Assembly: GCA_009885795.1 (NCBI GenBank)
Contig: VFKA01000003.1
Location: 62,001 to 126,000, forward strand
Source: Rhodospirillales bacterium
GTDB lineage: Bacteria > Pseudomonadota > Alphaproteobacteria > Dongiales > Dongiaceae
Length of the DNA: 64,000 nt
Reading direction: 5' to 3'
In this document: in pieces, positions 8,909-17,198 of the stretch
Layout of the letters: each line of letters begins with the position of its first letter
Position numbering within the stretch: position 1 is the first letter of the stretch
Translations under genes and position numbers: made by a program
The notes under the pieces: model-generated
The model's database searches: none
Told to the model about the DNA's origin: nothing
Seen by the model: only the letters and a program-made list of their open reading frames with translations

Positions 8909-10129
8909 ATGCCCTCACCGCTCGACGGAATGCGCGTTTTCGATCTGGCGCGAATCCTGGCCGGACCGACAGCAACCCAGCTGCTCGGCGATCTCGGCGC
9001 CGATGTCATCAAGATCGAACGGCCCGGCGCCGGCGACGACACGAGAAAATGGGGGCCGCCATACCTCGCCGGCCGCGACGGCGCCGACACCGGCGAGAGC
9101 GCTTACTATCTCAGCAGCAACCGCAACAAGCGGTCCGTCACCATCGACGTCGCCAAGCCGGAAGGGGCCGCGCTGGCCAAGCGGCTCATCGCCGGTTGCG
9201 ACATCTTCGTCGAGAACTTCAAGGTCGACGACATGGCGCGCTACGGGCTCTCGTACGCCGACCTCAAAGCGGAGTTTCCGCGCCTCATTTATTGCTCGAT
9301 CACCGGCTTCGGCCAGACCGGTCCTTACGCGCCCAGAGCGGGCTACGACATGCTGGCGCAAGGGATCGGCGGCGTCATGAGCGTCACCGGCGAGAAGGAC
9401 GGGCCGCCGCTTAAAGTGGGCGTCGGAATCGCCGACGTGATGTGCGGCATGTACGCAAGCGTGGCGATCCTGGCCGCCCTGCATCACCGGGAGAAGACCG
9501 GCGAGGGGCAGTACATCGATCTATCGCTCCTCGACACACAGGTCGCGTGGCTCATCAATGTCGGCCTCAACTATCTCGTCTCCGGCCAGGTTCCGGGGCG
9601 TGTCGGCAACGAGCATCCCAACATCGTTCCCTACAATGTGTTGCCCACAAAGGATGACCGCCACCTCATCCTGGCCGTCGGCAACGATTCGCAATTCGCG
9701 AAATTCTGCGCGTTCGCCGGCGCCCCGGCGTTGGCGGACGATCCGCGGTTCGTCACCAACGACGCGCGCGTGCGCAACCGGCGTGCGCTCTACGAGCTGC
9801 TGCCGGACATCCTGCTCGCCAAGACCCAACGGGAATGGATCGACGGCCTCGCCGCGGTGGGCGTGCCGTGCAGCCCAGTGAACTCGATCGACCAGGTCTT
9901 CGCCGATCCGCAGGTGCAAGCGCGCGGCATGAAGGTGAGCATGCCGCACCCCCTTTCGGCGAGCGGCCTCGTCGATCTCCTCGCCAATCCGATCAAGTTT
10001 TCGGCGACGCCGGTTTCCTACCGCCAGCCGCCGCCGTATCTGGGCCAGCACACCGAGGAGGTGTTGCGCGAGCTTCTGCGCATGTCGGATTCCGAGATCG
10101 CCGCGCTCCGGTCGGCGGGTGTCATATAG
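8909..10129 (+). CDS. CaiB/BaiF-family (class III) CoA-transferase
   Basis: The 406-residue product belongs to the class III CoA-transferases, which move CoA between carboxylic acids through an aspartyl-CoA intermediate. The N-terminal LDGMRVFDLARILAGPTATQLLGDLGADVIKIE and the segment GVGIADVMCGMYAS, which carries the catalytic Asp, are diagnostic. Cellular substrates (formyl, carnitine, succinyl and others) vary within the family, so none is assigned. The gene sits between ruvX (6 nt) and a YihY gene (3 nt), suggesting one transcript, though no functional link is evident. Confidence 0.93.
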   Translation: MPSPLDGMRVFDLARILAGPTATQLLGDLGADVIKIERPGAGDDTRKWGPPYLAGRDGADTGESAYYLSSNRNKRSVTIDVAKPEGAALAKRLIAGCDIFVENFKVDDMARYGLSYADLKAEFPRLIYCSITGFGQTGPYAPRAGYDMLAQGIGGVMSVTGEKDGPPLKVGVGIADVMCGMYASVAILAALHHREKTGEGQYIDLSLLDTQVAWLINVGLNYLVSGQVPGRVGNEHPNIVPYNVLPTKDDRHLILAVGNDSQFAKFCAFAGAPALADDPRFVTNDARVRNRRALYELLPDILLAKTQREWIDGLAAVGVPCSPVNSIDQVFADPQVQARGMKVSMPHPLSASGLVDLLANPIKFSATPVSYRQPPPYLGQHTEEVLRELLRMSDSEIAALRSAGVI

Positions 10130-10132
10130 AGC

Positions 10133-10975
10133 ATGCTTCGGGATTTCGCCTCGGCGCTATGGCGCGGCATTCGAGGTTTCATGGCCCATGACGGCGTCAT
10201 TCATTCCGGCCACATCGCCTATAGCGGGCTGTTCGCCTTCTGCCCGTTCGTCATCTTTCTAGCGGGCCTGGCCTCGCGGTTCGGAAGCGAGGAGGCGCTC
10301 GATCGATTGAGCGCGCTGTCCTGGAAACTGCTGCCGGTCGACGTCGCCTCGACGCTTCAGCCGCTGATGCGCGAGGCGATGCAGGGCAGCGACGCGACGC
10401 TTCTCGTCATTATCCCGTCCTTGTGGGCGGCGGCCTCGGGCACGGAAGCCCTGCGCGCGGCCCTCGACCGAGTGCTCGGCACCGGCCGGGATTGGCCGTT
10501 GTGGCTGCGGCGCCTGCAGGGGCTGGCCTTCGTGGCGGTCACGTCCCTGGCCGTCCTCGTCGCCACCGTCGTCGTCGTGATCGCGCCGCTCGTCTGGGGC
10601 ATGGTAACCTATCGGATCGGCATGCCTCCGGGCGCGCTCTCGATCTTGTTCGCCGCCCGCTATGCGCTGGCGGCCCTCGTCTTGTTCACCAGTCTGCTCC
10701 TCGTCTATCGCTGGCTGCTCGCCGCCCGGCATCCATTGCGCTGGCACGTCCCCGGCGCGATCCTCGCGAGCCTGCTGTGGCTTGCCCTCGCCGGCTCTTT
10801 TACGCTTCTCATCGAGGAGACCGGGCGCTATCGGGTCGTCTATGGCAGCATCGCCGGAATCGTGGCGACGCTTTTTTTCTTCTTCCTCAGCGCCGCGGTG
10901 GTGATTTTCGGCGCCGAGTTCAACGCCGGCTTGCGCCGGCAACCGCGGTTGGCAGGCGCCGCCGACCGGGTGTAA
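10133..10975 (+). CDS. YihY/BrkB-family inner-membrane protein
   Basis: The 280-residue product matches the YihY/virulence-factor BrkB family. It has an N-terminal HSGHIAYSGLFAFCPFVIFL segment (family: h.aa..aff.l.slfPlll), about six membrane helices, and a conserved YGSIAGIVATLFFFFLSAAV region near 240-260 followed by IFGAEFNA (typical LlGAelna). Despite older naming as RNase BN, members are membrane proteins of unclear function. It starts 3 nt after the CoA-transferase stop. Confidence 0.9.
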   Translation: MLRDFASALWRGIRGFMAHDGVIHSGHIAYSGLFAFCPFVIFLAGLASRFGSEEALDRLSALSWKLLPVDVASTLQPLMREAMQGSDATLLVIIPSLWAAASGTEALRAALDRVLGTGRDWPLWLRRLQGLAFVAVTSLAVLVATVVVVIAPLVWGMVTYRIGMPPGALSILFAARYALAALVLFTSLLLVYRWLLAARHPLRWHVPGAILASLLWLALAGSFTLLIEETGRYRVVYGSIAGIVATLFFFFLSAAVVIFGAEFNAGLRRQPRLAGAADRV

Positions 10976-11020
10976 GATGGATTCTCAACCATTGACCAGC
11001 TAGATTTCAGGGAGGACGAA

Positions 11021-11461
11021 ATGCGTCGGTCCATCATGTTCGGAGCTCTGCTCCTGATTGTCGGATTTGCCACCGCCTCGGCGGAGGAAACCAAGCGCCT
11101 TGCCTTCGTCGAACGGGCGACCACGGACGCCGTGACCGATACCGGCGTTCAGGGAGACAGCCCCGGCGACCTGCTGACCTTCGCCAACGAAATTTATGAC
11201 GAGAAGAACGAGACGCTCGCCGGCACCAACAACGGCTGGTGCATTCGCACCGTGGTTGGAAAGGCGTGGGAGTGCTTTTGGACCCTCACGCTCAAGAAGG
11301 GCCAGATCATGGTCGAGGGGCCATTCCTGGACGGCCAGGATTCGGTCTTGGCCGTCACCGGCGGCACCGGCGCCTATTCCAAGGCGAAGGGCGAAATGGC
11401 CCTGCACGCCCGCAACCCCCAGGGGACGGAGTATGATTTCGTCTATAAGCTGGCCAACTAG
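11021..11461 (+). CDS. Small secreted protein with allene-oxide-cyclase/dirigent-like barrel
   Basis: The 146-residue product begins with a signal peptide (RRSIMFGALLLIVGFATASA, cleavage near residue 21). The mature part resembles the AOC-like/dirigent eight-stranded barrel: a GDLLTFANEIYD strand, WCIRTVVGKAWECFWTLTL with a Cys pair (WC and EC, about 11 residues apart, possibly a disulfide), and the hallmark VTGGTGAYSKAKGEM (family: GGTGaFagArGe). A well-spaced AGGGAGG precedes the ATG. Bacterial members have no established function. It stands alone, convergent with the motility operon. Confidence 0.7.
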   Translation: MRRSIMFGALLLIVGFATASAEETKRLAFVERATTDAVTDTGVQGDSPGDLLTFANEIYDEKNETLAGTNNGWCIRTVVGKAWECFWTLTLKKGQIMVEGPFLDGQDSVLAVTGGTGAYSKAKGEMALHARNPQGTEYDFVYKLAN

Positions 11462-11492
11462 AGCAGCGACTCCGGCACTTGGAGCCCACCGA

Positions 11493-11571
11493 TGTCATGG
11501 CCGGGCTCGACCCGGCCATCCAGAAACTGGGAGAAGCCTGGATGCCCGGATCAAGTCCGGGCATGACAAGG
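11493..11571. repeat. REP-like double palindrome, family B copy 2
   Basis: Tandem palindromes TGGCCGGGCTCGACCCGGCC and TGCCCGGATCAAGTCCGGGC are framed by TGTCA and TGACA. They lie between the convergent barrel-protein gene and the large TPR gene, where they may act as a bidirectional stem-loop. Confidence 0.85.
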
Positions 11572-11618
11572 GAGAAGGGAAGCCGGAAGTGCCGGGATCG
11601 TCCGAATGAGCCAGTGCA

Positions 11619-14600
11619 CTAGTTCGTGCGTTCGCCTTCGTCCGCCAGATTCGCGGTCTGCAGGCGCTTGCGATAGTCGTCCATGAATCCGGTGAGACGG
11701 TCGACCGTGGCCAGGCGATCGGTGATTCCCCGCACCTTGGCGCTGTCGTCCAGATCCGTGGTGAGGACATAGAAGGGCTCGGCCAGCGCGCCACCGGCCA
11801 TGGCCTCGCCATGGCGGCGCGCCAGCGATTCGAGTCCGGCGCGATCGCCGGCCAGCGTCAGGGCCACCGCCTGATTGAGAATAAGATCCTGGCGATGGGA
11901 ATCGTCCGCGGCCGAGGGGGCCTGCGCGCCGTCCCCGACAACCGCGATCAGTCCGTCGATGGCCGCCGCCGCCTTGGGCCAATCCTCGAGACGCCACAGC
12001 AGATCGGCCCGCAACAGGACCGCTCCGGTATCGGTGGCGCCCTGAAGCAGGGCGAAAGCCTCGCCTTGCCGGCCCATGTCGAAGAGCGCGCGCACCTCGA
12101 GTTCGCGCCGGGCTTGCGCGAGTTCGGACGGCGTGTCGGTCGCGGCGCTCGACGACAACGCGGCGAGAGCCTCCCTTGGCTTGCGCTCGATCAGACGGAT
12201 TTCCGCCAGGCGCGCGCCGGCGCGGGCGCGTTCCACGCCCTTCAGGCGATGTTCAATCTGGTCGCCGAGCAGCGCGTCGGCGCGGTCGAGCAAATCGACC
12301 GCGATCAACCGATCGGCCACGCCGGCGACGACTTCGTCGCCGCGCCGGCCGGACGGCAGTAGTTCGCCGAATTCGTCGTAGATCGCCACCGCTTCCACGG
12401 AACCCACGGCCTGCTCGTGTTCGCCGGCGAACACCGCGGCGAATGCGTCGGTCATGGTCTTGGTCAAGGCTGGCGCGTCGGGGTGCCGGCGGATGTGCCC
12501 GACGGCCTGACGCCAAAGCTCCAGGCCGTCGCGCACGCGGCCGACATCGACATAGGACTGGCCGAGACGGCGCAAGAGTTCGAATTCGAAGCGGTCCCCG
12601 CGCCACAGATAGCGTACGCTTTCGAGGCGTTCGATCGAGTCCTTCGCCTCGATGCCGCCGGTGCGGAATTCCAGTTCGGTCAGGGACAGCGTCGCCCAGG
12701 CGCGCACCGGACGGCTGGGGCTGGCGAGAAGCCGCTCCCAGATTTCCTTCGCCTCGCTAGGCCGCCCTTCGCGATCGGTGCGCAGGCCATCGAGAAATGC
12801 GATCTCGTCACGCTCCTCGGCGTTTGGTGAATCGGCGCGCAGGCGATCGAGGTTCACGATGGCGCCGACCGGATCGCCGCCGTGAATCTGGGCTTCCGCC
12901 GCCAGCAGATCGAGGCGGCGGCGCAGATTGCGCGGATAGTCCGCGATCAGCGCCGCCGTATCGCGGAAATTCGCGTTGGCGACGTCCCAGGCGCCCAGCG
13001 TGGCGGCAAGCGCCCCGCGCCACAGATCGGCCTCGACCTCGCCATCGAGGCCGGGATGGGCGAGAATTTCAGCGGCGCCGTCTTCATCCGCGGACAACAG
13101 CCGGCTCACGCCTTTCAACAACAGGAGCTCGGGATCGAGGCTTTCGCCATTCGTCTCCTCGATAAGCGCCACCAGGCCCGACGCTTCCTGAACGAGACCA
13201 TGGGCCAGATAGAACCGCGCCAGCTCGAGCCGTACTATGGCCAGGCGCTCCGGCGTCGCGCCAAGCACCGCATCCTGCATCTGCTGGCGAATTTCGGCAT
13301 AGGAACCGCGCTCGGTATGACGCCAGGCAGCGAGATCGAATAGCCGCGGCCGGAACTGCTCGTCGGAATCGGCCATCGCCGATGCGATTTCAGTCGTGGC
13401 CGCCGACATTATCAACCCATCGGGCGCCGAAATCCGCACACGGTCGCCCTCGACCGCGACGGTGAGCCGATCGTCCCTTGTCGCGATCGCCAGACCTTGG
13501 CGCGTGCGCAACGCCTCGAACTGCGGCCAGTCGCGAGCCTGCATCAAGCCCTCGCCCGAGGCCCGGACCGGAACGATCCACAGATCGTCGCCCACCTCGG
13601 GATCGGACACGCGAACGGGCGTGCCCGGCCCGAAGGGATCGAAGACGAGCGAGGTCAGGCCAAGACCGTCGGTCTCGACCGTTTGCGCGATGTCCGCGTC
13701 GGATTCGGGATCGCCAGGGCGAAAGTCCGCGACCCAGGCGCGGCCATCTTGAGTAAGACGCGCCACGCCGAGTTCGGCGCCGGTGATCCGCAGAATGGAC
13801 GCGCCCGGATGCTCGATCTGCCGCGCGGTGCCGAAGACGCGCCGATCGGCCGCCGCCAGGTTCCGAAGATTGAACTCCGTATGCCGGTCGAAGACGAGCC
13901 ACGCCGCCCCTGCCCGCATGAAGGCCGCCGCGGCTACCGGTTCGGCCCATTCGATTCGTAACGTGGCCCCCTCGCCTTCAAGCGTGACCAGCACTTCGGT
14001 CGTTCCCGCGGCTTCGGGCGCGGTCAACGGGTCGGCCGCAACGGGTTCCGGCGTGGCGCCGGCGGGGGCTGACGCTGACGCTGACGCTGACGCTGACGCT
14101 GGCGCTGGCGCTGGAGCCGGTTCCGGCGTGGCCATGGATTCCGGAACCAGAGCGACCTCGGGCGTCGGCGAAGAATCCGCCGGCTTGGATTCCGGCGCGT
14201 CCCGTGGCTCCGACGGCAAACTTGGCGCGGCGGCCACCGGCTCGGCACCACCGCCAGGCAACAAGATATCGACCGCGATTTTCGTTCCGGCCCGGAAGTC
14301 CTTGAACGAGGATCCCGGCGCCGCCGTCACCGTGACACGCACGCTGCCGGCCGCGGCGGCCGCATCGATCGAGGCAAGGCCGCGCGGCGGATCGGCAAGG
14401 ACGCGGGCAAGGTCGAGACGCGCCTCGGCCTCGAAGATCAAAACCGCCGTGTCGCCCTGCCGCTCGATGCGATAGGGAACGGCGCGCGGCCAGTCGAAGA
14501 CCAAACGGCTGAACCCCGGGTGCTCGCCCCGGCGTACGAGAACGCTTGGGCTTGGGTCCGTCACAGGCGCCGCGTCGGCTGTTTCGTGCCCGCGTTCGGC

Positions 14601-14711
14601 GGCCGCGGCGGGAACGAAGGTCAACGCCACCCAGATCGACAGCGCCGCCACCAGCAGCGCCGCCGTGATCAATGCCGCCATGGAAGGGTCGCGCGGACAA
14701 AACCGTCTCAT
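11619..14711 (-). CDS. Large TPR-type exported protein of the motility operon
   Basis: This 1030-residue protein has an N-terminal membrane segment or signal anchor (LITAALLVAALSIWVALTFV, about residues 13-32) and should reach into the periplasm. Two AMIN-like beta regions follow (about 55-150 and 235-330), joined by a Pro/Ala/Ser linker holding an (Ala-Ser) run. The remaining 600 residues are helical repeats of TPR type (for example LELARFYLAHGLVQEASGLV). The ATG at 14711 overlaps the stop of the upstream MotB-like gene as ATGA. Co-transcription with MotB-like genes, motE, cheY and fliM points to a stator or motor accessory role; MotC of rhizobia is a conceivable analogue, but I do not recognise a named family. 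Confidence 0.8.
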   Translation of the reverse strand: MRRFCPRDPSMAALITAALLVAALSIWVALTFVPAAAAERGHETADAAPVTDPSPSVLVRRGEHPGFSRLVFDWPRAVPYRIERQGDTAVLIFEAEARLDLARVLADPPRGLASIDAAAAAGSVRVTVTAAPGSSFKDFRAGTKIAVDILLPGGGAEPVAAAPSLPSEPRDAPESKPADSSPTPEVALVPESMATPEPAPAPAPASASASASASAPAGATPEPVAADPLTAPEAAGTTEVLVTLEGEGATLRIEWAEPVAAAAFMRAGAAWLVFDRHTEFNLRNLAAADRRVFGTARQIEHPGASILRITGAELGVARLTQDGRAWVADFRPGDPESDADIAQTVETDGLGLTSLVFDPFGPGTPVRVSDPEVGDDLWIVPVRASGEGLMQARDWPQFEALRTRQGLAIATRDDRLTVAVEGDRVRISAPDGLIMSAATTEIASAMADSDEQFRPRLFDLAAWRHTERGSYAEIRQQMQDAVLGATPERLAIVRLELARFYLAHGLVQEASGLVALIEETNGESLDPELLLLKGVSRLLSADEDGAAEILAHPGLDGEVEADLWRGALAATLGAWDVANANFRDTAALIADYPRNLRRRLDLLAAEAQIHGGDPVGAIVNLDRLRADSPNAEERDEIAFLDGLRTDREGRPSEAKEIWERLLASPSRPVRAWATLSLTELEFRTGGIEAKDSIERLESVRYLWRGDRFEFELLRRLGQSYVDVGRVRDGLELWRQAVGHIRRHPDAPALTKTMTDAFAAVFAGEHEQAVGSVEAVAIYDEFGELLPSGRRGDEVVAGVADRLIAVDLLDRADALLGDQIEHRLKGVERARAGARLAEIRLIERKPREALAALSSSAATDTPSELAQARRELEVRALFDMGRQGEAFALLQGATDTGAVLLRADLLWRLEDWPKAAAAIDGLIAVVGDGAQAPSAADDSHRQDLILNQAVALTLAGDRAGLESLARRHGEAMAGGALAEPFYVLTTDLDDSAKVRGITDRLATVDRLTGFMDDYRKRLQTANLADEGERTN
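14068..14109. repeat. In-frame hexanucleotide microsatellite
   Basis: Five perfect GCTGAC units run from 14068 to 14097, followed by GCT and two GGCGCT variants. On the coding strand they give an alternating Ala-Ser then Ala-Pro run in the linker of the large TPR protein. Six-base slippage would change linker length without a frameshift. Confidence 0.9.
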
Positions 14712-15367
14712 GGCATGGTCTCCTCGGAATCGAGCACGACGACCGCGATCGTGCCGGCGGCCGGCGTTTGCGCCGGGCCCGGCAGGCCGATAGCGAGCCT
14801 TGCCCGCGCCTCGGGCAGGACCGGATAACCGCCGGCCAACAAGGACCGGGAGATGGCATCGGCGCGCGACAAGGCCTCGGCCCAGGCGGCCGTGAAACGA
14901 GCCACGTCGCGCGCGGCCGGATCGACATAACCATCGACGACGATGCGGTTGGGAACGTTGCGCAACATGCCCACGAGCGCGGATAGCAGCGGTCCATCGA
15001 ACAATTTCGCCGCCGGCAGAAGTAGCAGGACGCGATCGTCCCGCGCCAAGAGCCCGATCGGCCTCAAGGCGGAATCCTCCGACAATCGGCGTTGCAGCAG
15101 CGCCGCCAGATATCCGACATCGCGACCTTCGGCGGTGAGCGTCGCGCTCATGTTGCGATCGACGACCGCGGGGTTGTCGGCGCGCACCGATCGATCGGTC
15201 GGCCCGTTGTCGAGCGCGCCGACGACGCGTTGCCAGGTTCCTTCCTCGATGGTCGACATGGAGAATATCATGACGAAGAAGCAGAGCATCAGCCCGATAA
15301 GATCGGCAAAAGTGATCAGCCAGACTGGCGATCCGCCGCTGCTCGAATCGGACTCCAACGCCGTCAT
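14708..15367 (-). CDS. MotB-like protein (second of tandem pair)
   Basis: The 219-residue product has the MotB-type N-terminal helix, SPVWLITFADLIGLMLCFFV (about residues 13-32), including the Asp in FAD that corresponds to the proton-binding residue. Its C-terminal half is a weak OmpA-like domain: RIVVDGYVDPAARD and EALSRADAISRSLLAGGYP echo the peptidoglycan-binding motif but several canonical positions differ. It overlaps both neighbours by 4 nt (ATGA), so it is strictly coupled to the first MotB-like gene and the TPR gene. It may pair with the MotA encoded at 57692-58528 or modify another stator. Confidence 0.82.
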   Translation of the reverse strand: MTALESDSSSGGSPVWLITFADLIGLMLCFFVMIFSMSTIEEGTWQRVVGALDNGPTDRSVRADNPAVVDRNMSATLTAEGRDVGYLAALLQRRLSEDSALRPIGLLARDDRVLLLLPAAKLFDGPLLSALVGMLRNVPNRIVVDGYVDPAARDVARFTAAWAEALSRADAISRSLLAGGYPVLPEARARLAIGLPGPAQTPAAGTIAVVVLDSEETMP

Positions 15368-16020
15368 GGCGCCGACCCGCCGCTGCTTGGCGGCGCCCCG
15401 TCCTCGCGCGGCGCCACCGAAATCGTGAATTCGATGGCGTCCTTGCCCGGATCGCCAAGGCCGGCGGCGACCTGGTCGGGCGAGGCCCCGGCGCCCAGCA
15501 GCGCGCGCAGCAGCGCCCCCGATGCCGCGACGGCGTCCGGCGCCGACCGGTCGACCGCGATCGAGGTTTCCAAGCGCAGCCGTGGCGCCAGCTCGCCGAT
15601 CATGTCGGCCAGCCGCCGCAGGAACCGCCGTCCGCCCGGCGTCACCTTGGCCTCGCCGGCCCGCAGCATCGCATCGGCCGGAAGACGGATCGAGAGGCGA
15701 TCCCCCTTGCCCGGGCTCGCCGCCTGCGTCAGCGGCACGAAACTCGCCGCCAACCGCCCGACGCGATCGTGCAGATAGCGAAGAACCTCGGAATCGCTGG
15801 CGCCCGCGGCCAATTCGCCTTCGACGTCGGGCAGCATGCTCGAAAACGCGCGCTGCACGCTGCCGAGCGCCGAATGCGTGCGCTCGGGCTCGAACTTCGA
15901 TTGGCTCACCAGCAGAATGAAGAAGACCAACAGCAGGAGTTGCAGGCTGAGCAACAGGACAAGATTGGGATCCCACCGCCCCTCGCCCGCATCGCCTCCG
16001 CCGGCCTCGATCATGGCCAT
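15364..16020 (-). CDS. MotB-like protein (first of tandem pair), lacking the proton-site motif
   Basis: The 218-residue product has one N-terminal helix (PNLVLLLSLQLLLLVFFILL, about residues 18-37) in the position of the MotB channel helix, but no FAD motif. A degenerate OmpA-like C-terminal region follows (TPGGRRFLRRLADMIGEL, then SGALLRALLGAGASPDQVAA). I placed the start at the ATG at 16020, just after cheZ; an in-frame ATG at 16107 would overlap cheZ by 71 bp. It is translationally coupled to the second MotB-like gene. It is probably a paralog that forms a heteromer with it; this is inference. Confidence 0.72.
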   Translation of the reverse strand: MAMIEAGGGDAGEGRWDPNLVLLLSLQLLLLVFFILLVSQSKFEPERTHSALGSVQRAFSSMLPDVEGELAAGASDSEVLRYLHDRVGRLAASFVPLTQAASPGKGDRLSIRLPADAMLRAGEAKVTPGGRRFLRRLADMIGELAPRLRLETSIAVDRSAPDAVAASGALLRALLGAGASPDQVAAGLGDPGKDAIEFTISVAPREDGAPPSSGGSAP

Positions 16021-16036
16021 GTCGCCAACGGGCTCG

Positions 16037-16681
16037 TTAGTTGCCGTCGGAGAAGAGCCGGTCGATGTCGTCCTGGGAATGCGCATTCGCCGCAAGCTGC
16101 GGTCCATGGAGCAACGCCGCGTCCGGATCGACGTTCGCGTCGCTTGGCGCGCTCACGGGCACGCCGGCGACGTTGCCGAAGGCCCGCAGCAAGCCCTCGA
16201 CCTTGGCTTCGATGTGTTTCAAGGCCTTCACGACCTTGGTAATGCGCTGGCCGGTGATGTCCTGGAAATTGCACGATTCGTAGATCTTGGTCACCGCCTC
16301 GGTAAGTTTCTCGGCCACCTCCGGCTCCAAGCTTCCGATCAGGCTCTCCATGGTTTCGGCCGCTTCGAGAATGCCGTTCGTGGCCTGCTCGGTCGCCTCG
16401 ACGATGGCGTCAAGCTCGTCGCTGGCGGTTTGCAAATGCTGGTCGCGAATTTCCTCCGGGCGCAGCGCCGCGATCTCCTTGCGCGCGTCCGCGATATAGC
16501 GGGCAAGGGATTCGACCTCGTCGTAAAGCCGCAGATTGTTCAGCGACAGATTGCCGTCCATGGTTGACATGATGTCCTCGACAACGGCGGCAATGGCATC
16601 GACGTCCGGCAGCGCCTGGGTCTGTTGCGCCGCTTGGCTCAGACGAAGGGCGAGATCGCGATTCGCGGCTTGACTGTTCAT
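16037..16681 (-). CDS. cheZ: CheZ, CheY-P phosphatase
   Basis: CheZ dephosphorylates CheY-P to end the motor-switching signal. The 214-residue product is a long helical protein with the catalytic motif NFQDITGQRITKVVKAL, giving Asp141 and Gln145 (equivalent to Asp143 and Gln147 in E. coli). Its extreme C-terminus DDIDRLF (204-210) matches the CheY-binding helix. It lies 23 bp downstream of cheY, its substrate gene. A longer upstream frame is open through cheY, but the homology and a G-rich ribosome-binding site favour the ATG at 16681. Confidence 0.93.
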   Translation of the reverse strand: MNSQAANRDLALRLSQAAQQTQALPDVDAIAAVVEDIMSTMDGNLSLNNLRLYDEVESLARYIADARKEIAALRPEEIRDQHLQTASDELDAIVEATEQATNGILEAAETMESLIGSLEPEVAEKLTEAVTKIYESCNFQDITGQRITKVVKALKHIEAKVEGLLRAFGNVAGVPVSAPSDANVDPDAALLHGPQLAANAHSQDDIDRLFSDGN

Positions 16682-16704
16682 GGCATGACCCCCTGCTTCG
16701 CCGC

Positions 16705-17091
16705 CTAGAAGGCGCCGAGAATTCCTTGCATCTTCTGCTTCAACGTCGCCGCGTTGAACGGCTTGACGATATAGTTGCTGACACCCGCTTCCTTCGCCGC
16801 GACGACGTTCTCGCTCTTGCTTTCGGCGGTGATCATGATGAAGGGCAATTCCTTCATCCGCGCGTCGGCGCGCACTTCCTTCAGCAGCTGCAGCCCCGTC
16901 ATCGGCTCCATGTTCCAATCGGAGATGACGAGGTTGAACTGCTTCTCGCGCAGTTTCTGCAACGCCATGCCGCCATCCGTGGCTTCATCGACGTTGTTGA
17001 ATCCGAGTTGCTTCAGCAGATTTCGAATGATCCGGAGCATCGTCTTGTAATCATCGACGATCAGGATCTGCATGTTCATGTCGATAGCCAT
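16705..17091 (-). CDS. cheY: CheY-like response regulator
   Basis: This is a single-domain receiver of 128 residues that carries the chemotaxis signal to FliM. All phosphorylation residues are visible: Asp13-Asp14, phospho-acceptor Asp58 (ISDWNMEP), Thr88 (MITAES) and Lys110 (IVKPF). The close position to cheZ and fliM supports a direct motor role. An in-frame ATG at 17079 is an alternative start. The 107-bp gap upstream contains a CtrA-like site, so it may have its own promoter within the larger operon. Confidence 0.95.
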   Translation of the reverse strand: MAIDMNMQILIVDDYKTMLRIIRNLLKQLGFNNVDEATDGGMALQKLREKQFNLVISDWNMEPMTGLQLLKEVRADARMKELPFIMITAESKSENVVAAKEAGVSNYIVKPFNAATLKQKMQGILGAF

Positions 17092-17170
17092 TCAACGTCT
17101 CCATTGACTAGGCGGCACGAGCGGCGATTCGCCCCCCATCGGTGCGCACGCCAAGCTAGCCGGGGAATAC

Positions 17171-17185
17171 TTAACAGCGCGTAAA
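17171..17185. promoter_or_regulatory. CtrA-like site upstream of cheY
   Basis: TTAA-N7-TAAA, one mismatch from the palindromic CtrA consensus TTAA-N7-TTAA. It is 79 bp before the cheY start, the same distance seen for sciP and fliF. Confidence 0.4.
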
Positions 17186-17198
17186 ATCGGGGCCTCGA

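Noticed and set aside
14040-14120. Tandem repeats that might suggest a CRISPR array
   Set aside because: The unit is six bases with no spacers, and it is in frame inside a coding gene. No CRISPR array or cas gene was seen anywhere in the window.
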